24,792 bases of DNA from a virus: positions 1-24,792 of IMG/VR virus record IMGVR_UViG_3300045253_000056. One strand, 5' to 3'. Made by a program: the position numbers and the translations under genes. The notes under the pieces are model-generated. The model saw only the letters and a list, made by a program, of their open reading frames with translations. It did no database searches and was not told the origin of the DNA. Shown piece after piece: positions 18,106 to 24,792 of this stretch. Every line of letters starts with the position of its first letter. The first letter of the stretch is position 1.

Positions 18106-20022
18106 CTAGTAGCCTGCTCTCGTTGTGGTTCCGGCCTCGCTCGAGCCGGCCGTGCCAGCCAGCCAGTAGTTCCAGGCCGGGGCGGGGGACAGGCGCCAGA
18201 CGCACTTGGCGTCAGGCCCAGGACCCCAGTCGATATTGATGCCCTCGATGAAGTAGTCCTCGGTCAGCGCGGCGCCGCCGCCTGGCGGGGTGCGGACGAG
18301 CGTGATCCGGTCGTTGAGCTCGCGCGACAAGATCTGGAGCCACGTCGGGGAGTCGGTGCCGGGGACCAGCGTCAGCGACTCGACGACTTCGTAGCTGTCC
18401 TTCTTGAGGCTCAGCTGCCACTGCGCGTAAGCCAGGGCGCTCGGGTCGTCGACGTGCTGCGTCGTGTAGTCCTTGCTACGGGTCAGCCTCAGCGCCCGCG
18501 AGGGCTCATCGACCGCCTCTTGGAGCGCGCCGCCGGTGCGCGTGGCTCGAGCGTCGTTGACGATCGCCGTCCGGCGCGTGGTCAGCGAGTCGTAGAGGAT
18601 GCGCCCGCCCGCCGTGTTGTGCGTGTCGCAGAAGGTCGCCTTCGACGTCGAGAGCGGCCTGGAGCGCCGGTCGCGGAAGCAGGCGTAGCCGCGGCCGTCG
18701 AAGTAGAAGAATCCAGGCTCGGTGATCTCCGCGTCACGGATCAGCTGGAGGGGCGAGGTGCTGACGTCGGCAGCCTGGGCGATCGACTGCATCGTCGCGT
18801 TTCCCGCGTCGATGTCCCGCCACCCCGCCGGCCACTGCGGGACGAGGCCGATGCCGACCCCCGAGACGTCGCCCGTGCCGAGCACGTCGTTGATCCGGGC
18901 GCCGGTCAGTTCCTGGGTGAAAGCGATGCCGGGAGAAGTCACGACGGCCGACGGCGGGGCTTGAAGGCGCGCGGCGTAGATCGCGGCAATGTTCGCGGGC
19001 GACAGGATCGACTCGAATACGGCGTACTCGTCCAGGCCGCCGTTGAACAGGCCGCCGGCGCGGAATGCGCCCGTCGTCCAGTTGCTCATCGAGACGGTGC
19101 CCTTGTAGACCCCGTTGATGTACAGGGAGGCCGCGTTCGCGTGCGCGTCAAGCGTGACGGCCCAGTGGACCCATTGACTCAGCCCAGGCCAGGCTCCCGC
19201 CCACGTCTGCGTGTTGGCGCCGCTGTTCGTGGTGATCAGCACGTCGACGGCGTTGGCGTTGGAGAGCCAGACACTCATGCTCGTGCCGTTGGGGTCGAAC
19301 AGGTTGTTGACGTTGCCGATGGCCGACCTGTTGGCCCACCCCATGACGGTGTACTTCGTGTTCGCGCCGTAGAAGAGGTTGTAAGCCGCGGCCTTGCACC
19401 CCGTCGTGAACACGCTGTTGTTCATCGACGCGGAGCGGCTGGCCGGATCGCCGATCGGCGCCGGAGACTGGTTCAGCGTCCACGAGGCGTCGAACGTCCC
19501 CGTGTGACCGTTGCCGCTCGCGTCGTGGGCGACCGTGCCCGAGGGCTCGTCGAACTTCCAGTACAGCGCGGGGCTGTAGAAGTTGACGGCGTCGGCGTAG
19601 TCGTACGCGAATGTCCGGCTGAAGACGCGGCCGTTGTTGAGGATCTCGAAGCCGTCGTTGCAGGGGACGAGGACGGAGGCGGCCGCCGCGTCGTTCTCGA
19701 TCCGCACCCAGCCGTTCTGGATGTCGATCCAGCCGTAGAACACGGCGTAGGGCGTGCCGTCCAGGGTGGCGATCACGCGGCAGGGCTGCATCGTCTGGAC
19801 GTTCGGGTAGAACGCGCCGGCCGTGTTGTTCGGGTCGTACTTCCGCGTCGTGTCGAGCAGCGTCCCCTGGCAGGTGCCGGTCTGCGCCTGGTCGTCCTCG
19901 GACTGACGGCCACGAGCCACGGACAGAGTCTCGAGGTCGGCCGCCAGGTCGGTGAACGTCGGGGAGGCCAAGAGCGGCGTCGAGCCGAAGCCGACCTCGA
20001 ACGTGAACGTCGGGAGACTCAC
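18106..20022 (-). CDS. minor tail protein with inserted LamG-like lectin domain (638 aa)
   Basis: The GTG (complement of 20020-20022) overlaps the tape measure stop. Residues 1-140 match the start of siphovirus minor tail proteins (SVARGRQSEDD, GTLLDTTRKYDPNN). Residues about 145-355 form a concanavalin A/LamG-like domain: PALYWKFDEPSG, then NGHTG, YTVMGWANR, WVHWAVTLD, LYINGVYKG and the closing LSPANIAAIYAAR. The C-terminal 280 residues return to tail-protein sequence with the pattern LQLIRDAEITEPGFFYFDGRG. The lectin domain probably binds cell-surface carbohydrate, giving adsorption or host-range control at the tail tip. Confidence 0.85.
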   Translation of the reverse strand: MSLPTFTFEVGFGSTPLLASPTFTDLAADLETLSVARGRQSEDDQAQTGTCQGTLLDTTRKYDPNNTAGAFYPNVQTMQPCRVIATLDGTPYAVFYGWIDIQNGWVRIENDAAAASVLVPCNDGFEILNNGRVFSRTFAYDYADAVNFYSPALYWKFDEPSGTVAHDASGNGHTGTFDASWTLNQSPAPIGDPASRSASMNNSVFTTGCKAAAYNLFYGANTKYTVMGWANRSAIGNVNNLFDPNGTSMSVWLSNANAVDVLITTNSGANTQTWAGAWPGLSQWVHWAVTLDAHANAASLYINGVYKGTVSMSNWTTGAFRAGGLFNGGLDEYAVFESILSPANIAAIYAARLQAPPSAVVTSPGIAFTQELTGARINDVLGTGDVSGVGIGLVPQWPAGWRDIDAGNATMQSIAQAADVSTSPLQLIRDAEITEPGFFYFDGRGYACFRDRRSRPLSTSKATFCDTHNTAGGRILYDSLTTRRTAIVNDARATRTGGALQEAVDEPSRALRLTRSKDYTTQHVDDPSALAYAQWQLSLKKDSYEVVESLTLVPGTDSPTWLQILSRELNDRITLVRTPPGGGAALTEDYFIEGINIDWGPGPDAKCVWRLSPAPAWNYWLAGTAGSSEAGTTTRAGY

Positions 20023-22016
20023 GCGAGCCCGAAGGACAGGCCGCGGCTCTTGAGCTGCTGGAGCTCGCGGCCGATCTTGATCGCCACGTCCCGCTCGTTG
20101 CCCACGACGCCGGACACGTTGACCGTGATGCCGCCGCCCATGCCGCCCCCGCCCGAGAGCGGGATGACCGCCTCGGGCCCGCTCTCGCCGATCAGCGCGA
20201 GCGTGGGCGAGTTGACGATCCCGCCGGCGGCCAGCTTCGGGATGTGGAACGGGTTTGACCAGTCGATCGAGAAGCCGTCGGGCACGCCGTGCCACGTCTT
20301 GATATGAATGCCGGTCGGCAGCTTGATCGCGTCGATGATCCCGATGACGGCGTTGATCGGCGCCTTGAAGGCATCCGCGATCGCGCTGCCCACACCGCTG
20401 AGCGCACTAACCAGCGGCTTCTTCAGGTTCGAGAAGGCGGTCGTGATCTTGCCGGGGATGCCCGAGATGAATGACCAGGCGTCGCTGAACGGGCCGGTGA
20501 TCAGGTTCTTGATCGCCCAGTCCTTCGCGCCGTTGAACCAAGTGCCGATCTTGCCGAACGCGGTCTTGATGTTGCCGGGCACGTTGTTGATCACGCTCCA
20601 GGCGTCGTTGAACGGCGCGATGATCCAGTCCTTCACCTTCTTGAACGTGTTCTTGAACCAGTCGATCACCGAGTTGAACACGCTGGTGATCTTGTCGCGG
20701 ATGCCGAAGGCGTTCGTGCCGAAGGCGGCGATGAACAGGCCGAACGGCCCAGTCAGTACGCCGAGGATCAGCGGCCAGTTCGTCTTGAGCCACGTCACGA
20801 CGGTCTGGAAGGCGGCCGGCGCCTTGTTCGTGAAGAAGTCCACGATGCCCTGCGTCGCCTTGGTGACGTCAGCCCAGACGCCGAGGATGATGTCGCGGAA
20901 CGTCTGGGAGTGCTTCCAGAGCTCGACGAAGATGACGATCAGGGCGGCGATCGCGAGGATGACAAGTCCGACCGGGTTGGCGGTCATCGCAGCGTTCCAA
21001 AGGAGCTGCGCCGCGGCTGCGATCTTGGTGTAGGCGGCATAGGCCAGGATGCCGACCAGCAGCGGGGAGAGCACCGCGAGGACGAGCTTGACGGCGGTCG
21101 CATGCTTCACGAGGAACTCGGAGAAGCCCGCCAGGACCATGCTGACCTTAGTCAGGACCGGAATGAGCGCGTTTCCGATGTTGATCTCGAGCAGCTGGAA
21201 CTCGGCGCCCATCTTCTCCTTGGCGCCCTGCGCCGTCTTGGAGAAGGCGTCGGCCTGCCCGCCGAGCTTGTCGTTGACCAGCCCGATGACCTTGTCGGCC
21301 TGCGCCTGCTTGTCGGTGTGCTGCGCGACCGCCTTGGCAGAGGCATACGTCAGCTGCGCCTGGTTCAGCAGCGCCGTCTCCTGCTGCTTCTGCTGCTCGG
21401 TCATCTTCGAGGCGACCGGGAACTGCGCCTTGATGGCGTCGGTCTGCTCCTTGTACTTCTGGCTGGCGATCGTCTGCGCCGTCGTGACGGTGCTGACGGT
21501 GATGCCGAGCTGGCGTGCGGCGCGCGAGCTGCCGGCCATGGCCGACGTGAGGATCTGGGAGGCGTCGGTCAGGCTGATGCCCTTGAACCGGGCCAGGTCC
21601 TGCGCCGTGCTGAGGAGGTCGATCGACTTGTGAGCGTCGCCGGTCGCGACGACGAGCTTGGCGAGCGACGCCTTGACGTCCTCGGACTTGAAGCCGAGGC
21701 CTGCCGACGACTGCTCGGCGTCGTCGATCGCGCCCTTGTAGTGGTTGACGTCGAGACCGGCCGACTTGAAGGCGGTGGCCAGCTTCGCCTGCGCGACCTG
21801 GTTTTCCTCGGCAGCGTCGAACGACTTGTGGAGGCCGACCACGAGGCCGGCGACGGCGATCGCCGCCGGGACGGCAGCCTTCTGGATGCCGTTGCGGAAG
21901 CCTCCCGCGGTCGTAGCGGCCATCTCCTCAGAGGCCGCCTTACCCTTCTCAAGGCCGGCGATGAGCGGCTTGGTGTCCGCGACGAGCTCGAGTACGGCGG
22001 TGCCGAGTGACTCCAT
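20019..22016 (-). CDS. tape measure protein (665 aa)
   Basis: It is the longest gene of the late region and immediately follows the tail assembly chaperones, as in most siphoviruses. The N-terminal part is helical with Ala/Lys-rich repeats. Hydrophobic membrane-like segments lie near residues 46-63 and 310-372. Trp-rich repeats (WFKNTFKKVKDWI, WFNGAKDWAIKNL) fill the later part, and the end has IGESGPEAVIPL, a common C-terminal motif of tape measures. It sets tail length and helps DNA entry. At 665 residues, and by the rough rule of 0.15 nm per residue, the tail would be about 100 nm. Its ATG overlaps the upstream stop by one base. Confidence 0.92.
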   Translation of the reverse strand: MESLGTAVLELVADTKPLIAGLEKGKAASEEMAATTAGGFRNGIQKAAVPAAIAVAGLVVGLHKSFDAAEENQVAQAKLATAFKSAGLDVNHYKGAIDDAEQSSAGLGFKSEDVKASLAKLVVATGDAHKSIDLLSTAQDLARFKGISLTDASQILTSAMAGSSRAARQLGITVSTVTTAQTIASQKYKEQTDAIKAQFPVASKMTEQQKQQETALLNQAQLTYASAKAVAQHTDKQAQADKVIGLVNDKLGGQADAFSKTAQGAKEKMGAEFQLLEINIGNALIPVLTKVSMVLAGFSEFLVKHATAVKLVLAVLSPLLVGILAYAAYTKIAAAAQLLWNAAMTANPVGLVILAIAALIVIFVELWKHSQTFRDIILGVWADVTKATQGIVDFFTNKAPAAFQTVVTWLKTNWPLILGVLTGPFGLFIAAFGTNAFGIRDKITSVFNSVIDWFKNTFKKVKDWIIAPFNDAWSVINNVPGNIKTAFGKIGTWFNGAKDWAIKNLITGPFSDAWSFISGIPGKITTAFSNLKKPLVSALSGVGSAIADAFKAPINAVIGIIDAIKLPTGIHIKTWHGVPDGFSIDWSNPFHIPKLAAGGIVNSPTLALIGESGPEAVIPLSGGGGMGGGITVNVSGVVGNERDVAIKIGRELQQLKSRGLSFGLA

Positions 22017-22683
22017 TACGCTCCTGTGACGTCCTTGAGGCCGATCGCTGCGAGATCAGCGCGGGTCGGCTTGCGCGCGGGCTCCTCGAGCCCTGCGGCC
22101 TTCGAGAGCTGCGTGATGTGGTTCTGCTGGTCCTTCGGCTCGAGGTGGGGATGGACGGCGGCCATCCGAGCCTTCAGTTCCTCTTCAGCGGCAAGCCTGG
22201 GCATCTGCGCCCAGCACGCCTCTACGATGGGTCGGGGGAGTCGGAGCCACTGCTCGGGTCCGCCTCCGTAGAATCGGGCGAGCCGGGCGAGCTGCTCGTC
22301 AGCTGAGACATGACGTCCGCTCCCAGCGTTGCCTGGCTGGCCAGACCGGCTCCTACGAAAAAACGCACCGCCAGGCTCCGCTTCGCGACAGCGCTGAGCT
22401 GCTCGACGGCGGTGGCAGGTGCGTCAGGGATGAACACTTGGGCGAGCTGGTTCGCCAACTTGACCAGCAGCTTGTCCTGCGTGGCCGTGCGCTTCTCCAT
22501 CTCCCAGAGCTCGTCGTGCTGCGTGTACAGGCGGCTGAGCCGGGACAGCTCGAGCGTGCCGATCTCCTCGGGGACCAGGAGCGGGTAGGTCTCGTCATGC
22601 TCGCCCTCGTCGTCGGCCCAGCGGATACGCGCGAGCGGCCTGTCCGGGGCGAGCGTGTTGAGGTCAAGAATCTCAGGTGCCAT
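22016..22683 (-). CDS. tail assembly chaperone, frameshifted long form (gpGT-like)
   Basis: The first 109 residues are shared with the short form. A -1 shift at the TTTTTTC site (complement of 22357-22363) then opens a frame of 113 codons without stops. It encodes a typical T domain: LARLARFYGGGPEQWLRL, PRPIVEACWAQMP and a charged helical end, stopping at TAA one base into the tape measure start. The fusion is 222 residues. The T frame has no convincing start of its own before Met-Pro-Arg at 22204, which would cut off the conserved WLRLPRP segment. The ratio of long to short form sets correct tail assembly in lambda-like phages. Confidence 0.87.
22222..22683 (-). CDS. tail assembly chaperone, short form (gpG-like)
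   Basis: The ATG (complement of 22681-22683) has GGAGGAG upstream. The 153-residue product has an acidic N-terminus (PDRPLARIRWADDEGEHDET), a helical middle and a low-complexity Ser/Pro/Asp end. It lies between the major tail protein and the tape measure. After residue 109 the messenger has TTTTTTC, so a fraction of ribosomes should shift to make the long form. The Ser/Asp-rich tail after the slip site is the non-shifted end. It is expected to chaperone tape measure and tube assembly without entering the virion. Confidence 0.85.
   Translation of the reverse strand: MAPEILDLNTLAPDRPLARIRWADDEGEHDETYPLLVPEEIGTLELSRLSRLYTQHDELWEMEKRTATQDKLLVKLANQLAQVFIPDAPATAVEQLSAVAKRSLAVRFFVGAGLASQATLGADVMSQLTSSSPGSPDSTEADPSSGSDSPDPS
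22357..22363 (-). promoter_or_regulatory. -1 ribosomal frameshift slippery heptamer TTTTTTC
   Basis: On the minus strand the zero frame reads CGT-TTT-TTC-GTA. T-TTT-TTC fits X-XXY-YYZ exactly, and both tRNAs re-pair after slipping back one base. A run of six T is striking in DNA this GC-rich. The shifted frame is open and encodes the conserved chaperone T domain. Confidence 0.92.
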
Positions 22684-22861
22684 CTGTGTCTCCTCCTTCG
22701 GGGACTTGGATGCCGATGTCGGCGAGGCGCTCCAGGAAGGCGGCACGGCGCATGGCGTCGCGCGCCGCCTTCCGGTGCTGAGACGACAGGCGCTTGTGGT
22801 CGCGTGCCGTCTCGCGGAGTGACTCGACCGCCTGTGCAAGCGCTGTGGCGGGGTTGGTCAT
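22673..22861 (-). CDS. small helical protein between tail tube and chaperone genes (62 aa)
   Basis: The ATG is the complement of 22859-22861. The product is almost wholly helical and rich in Ala, Arg, Leu and Glu, ending in a Gly/Asp-rich tail; the basic middle (HKRLSSQHRKAARDAMRR) stands out. It ends 11 bases inside the chaperone gene, giving an overlap. No family is recognised. Its GGAGG-containing 3' end supplies the chaperone's ribosome binding site. Confidence 0.6.
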   Translation of the reverse strand: MTNPATALAQAVESLRETARDHKRLSSQHRKAARDAMRRAAFLERLADIGIQVPEGGDTDGT

Positions 22862-22875
22862 GTTGTCGTCAGCCT

Positions 22876-23436
22876 TTAGCTGATCTGCTCTTCCCAGGTC
22901 CCGTAGCCGTTGGCCGGGTCCTCGATCGAGTCGAACTTGAGGGACAGCGCCGCGGGGACGCCCTCCCCGGCATAGGTCGGAGCCGCCGTGCCGTCCTCGA
23001 TCGCGATCGGCAGGAAGTACTGGGCGGCGAACGTCTCGTTGATCGGGCTGAGGCCGCGGGCGAGCAGCGCCACCTGCGACACGATCGCGCCCTGCTGGAG
23101 GGGGATCGACTTCGCGTTGCCCGAGGTCGTGACGGTCGCCGTGTTCAGCGCGTACGCGTACTGCTCGGCGGTCAGGTCGATGAGGTCGAACTCGACCGAG
23201 ATGAACTCCTCGGTCCGCCACGCCTTCCTGTGTCCGGTGCCGCCCGCCGGGCGCCACTTGACGATCGTCTCGTTGTGCGTGACCACGACGCCCTTGGTGC
23301 CGTAGTTCTTTGGGCCGCTCGTGCCGAGCTTGACCCACGCGCCCGACGGGGCCGCGTTGACCGCCGGCTTGGCCGTGCCCGTCGGGGCGACCCAGACGGT
23401 CAGCGGCGCGGCGATGACTTCGTACGGAGCTGCCAT
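22876..23436 (-). CDS. major tail protein (tail tube)
   Basis: The 186-residue protein has the features of siphovirus major tail proteins: VWVAPTGTAKP near the N-terminus, WVKLGTSGPKNYG, VVVTHNETIVKWRPAGG, FISVEFDLIDLTAEQYAYALN and an end with LSLKFDSIEDP. The strand pattern fits the tail-tube beta-sandwich fold. Its position two genes before the tape measure and just before the chaperones supports this strongly. It would polymerise as hexameric rings around the tape measure. Confidence 0.85.
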   Translation of the reverse strand: MAAPYEVIAAPLTVWVAPTGTAKPAVNAAPSGAWVKLGTSGPKNYGTKGVVVTHNETIVKWRPAGGTGHRKAWRTEEFISVEFDLIDLTAEQYAYALNTATVTTSGNAKSIPLQQGAIVSQVALLARGLSPINETFAAQYFLPIAIEDGTAAPTYAGEGVPAALSLKFDSIEDPANGYGTWEEQIS

Positions 23437-23439
23437 CTG

Positions 23440-23742
23440 TTACTCCTTCTCTTCGGCCGGCGCCTCGGCGCTCGGCTCGGGATTGACGTGCTGCAGGATC
23501 GGGCCGTTGGCGTTCTCCTCGACCGTCTGCTCAGGCTCCTCGGACGGAGCCGCCAGGGGCTCGTCGGTGAGCTCGAGACCCACGCTCGGGTTCGCCGCCA
23601 GCTCACGCGCCAGCGCTTCCGGCAGCTCAGCTACCTGACCTGCCTCGATGACCACCTCGCCTACTTCTAGGCGGGCGGGTGGACCCGGCATCCCCACGAA
23701 CTTGACGCGGAGCATGCCGTCCTTGGTCGTGGCCTTTGCCAT
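23440..23742 (-). CDS. small tail-region protein with acidic C-terminus (100 aa)
   Basis: The ATG has GGGAGGG just upstream on the minus strand. Residues 8-60 look like a small beta domain (LRVKFVGMPG, LEVGEVVIEAGQVAELPEALA), a pattern I recall from short proteins near tail genes of actinophages. Residues 61-100 are disordered and acidic, with many Glu, Pro and Ala. Function unknown, possibly a connector or tail-tube accessory protein. It lies three bases downstream-side from the major tail gene start. Confidence 0.65.
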   Translation of the reverse strand: MAKATTKDGMLRVKFVGMPGPPARLEVGEVVIEAGQVAELPEALARELAANPSVGLELTDEPLAAPSEEPEQTVEENANGPILQHVNPEPSAEAPAEEKE

Positions 23743-23756
23743 GACCCTCCCTTGTG

Positions 23757-24152
23757 TCAGAGCGCGACCGCTTCGGCCGCTTCTTTTGGACGCTCCGCCG
23801 CGGCTCTCGCCTGGCCTTGTGTCTTGATCGCATGGCAGTTGTGACAGCGCACTTCGCACTTGTCGATCTCTGCCTGGATACGCTCGCGTGAGGCGCCAAT
23901 CAGAAGGCGCGACACGCCAGCGGACTTCGTATTCGGGTCTCTGTGGTCGAAGGCGAGAGCCGCAGGGTGCTCGCTGTACCCGCAGTCAGCGCAGCCGGCG
24001 TCGACCTTGATCTGGTCGACCCAAGCGCGCAGTCTTCGTCTGCGTCTCGCAACAGCTTCGCGTTGGGCTACCCGGCAGCGCAGGCCGCTTCTGGTTCCGA
24101 TGCTCCGATCTACGGACATCGGCACGCCGTGGCAGGCGCACGGAGGATTCAC
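23757..24152 (-). CDS. HNH endonuclease, probable homing-type insertion
   Basis: The GTG at 24152 overlaps the stop of the tail terminator gene. The 131-residue protein has an HNH core: CADCG (Cys54, Cys57), LAFDHRDP (Asp69, His70) and VRCHNCHAI (Cys103, Cys106, His107). Before it is an N-terminal CACHG...RC element (Cys5, Cys7, His8, Cys26) and a run of Arg at 36-40, likely DNA contacts. Free-standing HNH genes between structural genes are commonly homing endonucleases. The frame extends upstream, but this start fits the local overlap style. A packaging HNH is less likely because terminase is not adjacent. Confidence 0.85.
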   Translation of the reverse strand: MNPPCACHGVPMSVDRSIGTRSGLRCRVAQREAVARRRRRLRAWVDQIKVDAGCADCGYSEHPAALAFDHRDPNTKSAGVSRLLIGASRERIQAEIDKCEVRCHNCHAIKTQGQARAAAERPKEAAEAVAL

Positions 24153-24565
24153 AGAGCGGTTATTTCTGCCGCGAGCACCTGGAAGGTGCCGACACATACG
24201 GGCCAAGTGGTCTGAGGATCGTGACCGCTTGTCCCGTCCGCGACGCAGTTCGCCCAATGGAGCAGCACCTGATTCACGACAGTCGTGCCCATGTTCTTGA
24301 GCGCCACGTACACGGCGTCGAAGAGGTCCGACGCGGCCTTCTCATTGACGCCGTAACAGTCCACATCGATGCGCTTATCCCCGAATTGATTTGGCGAGCC
24401 GATCGCGCCGCCGCCAGCCCGGCGCAGGATCACGCAGGTCGGGGTCGCGTTCGCCTCGACGACGCTGCGCGGCAGCGAGCCCGCGTACACGTTCGTCGTG
24501 ATGGCGCTCACGCCGGCGTCGGCCAGCAGGAAGGTGCGGAGTGCGCCGACTACGTCTACGCCCAT
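24149..24565 (-). CDS. tail terminator / head-tail connector-type protein (138 aa)
   Basis: The pattern VGALRTFLLADAGVSAI, VYAGSLPRSV, TPTCVILRRAGGG and a central IDVDCYGVNEKAASDLFDAVY resembles the family of tail terminator proteins (lambda gpU / DUF3168-like). Its place between a gp10-like connector and the major tail protein fits the usual neck order, interrupted here by the HNH gene. It would cap the finished tail tube. The family match is from recalled patterns. It overlaps the upstream gene by ten bases. Confidence 0.72.
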   Translation of the reverse strand: MGVDVVGALRTFLLADAGVSAITTNVYAGSLPRSVVEANATPTCVILRRAGGGAIGSPNQFGDKRIDVDCYGVNEKAASDLFDAVYVALKNMGTTVVNQVLLHWANCVADGTSGHDPQTTWPVCVGTFQVLAAEITAL

Positions 24566-24792
24566 CTCATCAGTCCCTTCAGGACGGGCCGCAGGTCCCG
24601 GAAGTGGCGGTCGGCCGCCGGCCGGAGCCAGGGCGTCTGCCGCTCGAGGAAGAGGCCGTAGAAGCCCTCTTTCCGCAGCGAGCTACCGAAGCGGCCGCGG
24701 ATCGTGCCCTCCGGCGTAACCTTGGCGGGCTCGGAGAAGGTGTTCTGCTCCAGGCTGCCGGTCCGGTTGTGCCACCAGTCGCTCGACCGGGC
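24556..24792 (-). CDS. HK97 gp10-like connector protein, 5' end outside window
   Basis: Reading the minus strand from the right edge gives 78 residues to a TAG at 24558-24556, with the N-terminus outside. The visible part has RTGSLEQN, a central GRFGSSLRKEGFYGLFLE and a Pro-containing C-terminus (TPWLRPAADRHF). This matches the layout of HK97 gp10-family neck proteins, where an N-R-T-G-x-L segment is followed by a FLE-G or FLE-Q segment and a PAL-like end. It lies just upstream of the tail terminator, as expected. Confidence 0.7.
   Translation of the reverse strand, partial: ARSSDWWHNRTGSLEQNTFSEPAKVTPEGTIRGRFGSSLRKEGFYGLFLERQTPWLRPAADRHFRDLRPVLKGLMRWA

Noticed and set aside
18034-20307. Very long plus-strand ORF (757 aa) over the minor tail gene
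   Set aside because: Its sequence is Arg/Gly/Val-rich low-complexity typical of the antisense of GC-rich genes, and the minus strand encodes clear tail and LamG motifs there.
20910-22010. Plus-strand ORF of 366 aa over the tape measure gene
   Set aside because: It is a low-complexity Leu/Arg/Asp shadow with no ribosome binding site; the tape measure on the other strand is unambiguous.
22438-23670. Plus-strand ORF of 410 aa over the major tail protein and chaperone genes
   Set aside because: It is an Arg/Gly/Leu-rich shadow; the minus-strand proteins have recognisable families and ribosome binding sites.
1-24792. tRNA genes
   Set aside because: No cloverleaf-like segment with a T-arm GGTTCRA signature could be recognised by eye; a covariance search would be decisive.

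Overview
The window is a contiguous piece of a temperate tailed-phage genome (Caudoviricetes, siphovirus type). It is strongly GC-rich with GC-biased third codon positions. Promoters of the TTGACA type sit directly against start codons, the integrase is a large serine recombinase, and the lysis enzymes target peptidoglycan. Together these suggest a high-GC Gram-positive host, most likely an actinobacterium; this is inference. The integrase lies in the middle, between the replication genes and the structural genes, so this looks like a phage genome (virion, episomal or assembled circle) and not an integrated prophage with int at one end.

Region 1 (about 1-10450, plus strand) is a tightly packed early operon in which most genes overlap by ATGA, GTGA or TTGA. 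It holds small hypothetical and single-helix membrane peptides, a protein with 23 near-identical 12-bp repeats, a short sliding-clamp-like protein, an Nmad1/MazG-like protein, a RecB/Cas4-type nuclease, a possible OB-fold protein, a DEDD exonuclease, a primase-polymerase/helicase, endonuclease VII, a DNA methyltransferase and a family A DNA polymerase. This is a nearly self-sufficient replication and recombination set; no clamp loader is visible.

Region 2 (about 10450-12040, plus strand) has its own promoter-like site and carries small ORFs, including a decayed Dam-type methyltransferase. It ends at a hairpin terminator. Region 3 (12040-13770) holds the serine integrase and a small secreted peptide, each behind a promoter placed so that its transcript would be essentially leaderless. 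The promoters at 10449 and 13486 align without gaps and share a TTCTAGACA element. A perfect 14-bp terminator hairpin separates this region from the convergent late genes.

Region 4 (13789 to the right end, minus strand) is the late region. In order of transcription it has a partial HK97-gp10-like connector, a tail terminator, an HNH endonuclease, a small acidic protein, the major tail protein, a small ORF, tail assembly chaperones with a clear -1 slippery site (TTTTTTC), the tape measure, a minor tail protein with a LamG-like domain, another virion protein, then a lysis cassette (CHAP hydrolase, lysozyme-like transglycosylase, three membrane proteins including a probable holin), and last a secreted beta-helix protein. 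Terminase, portal and capsid genes lie outside the window. No tRNA, CRISPR array or insertion sequence was recognised.
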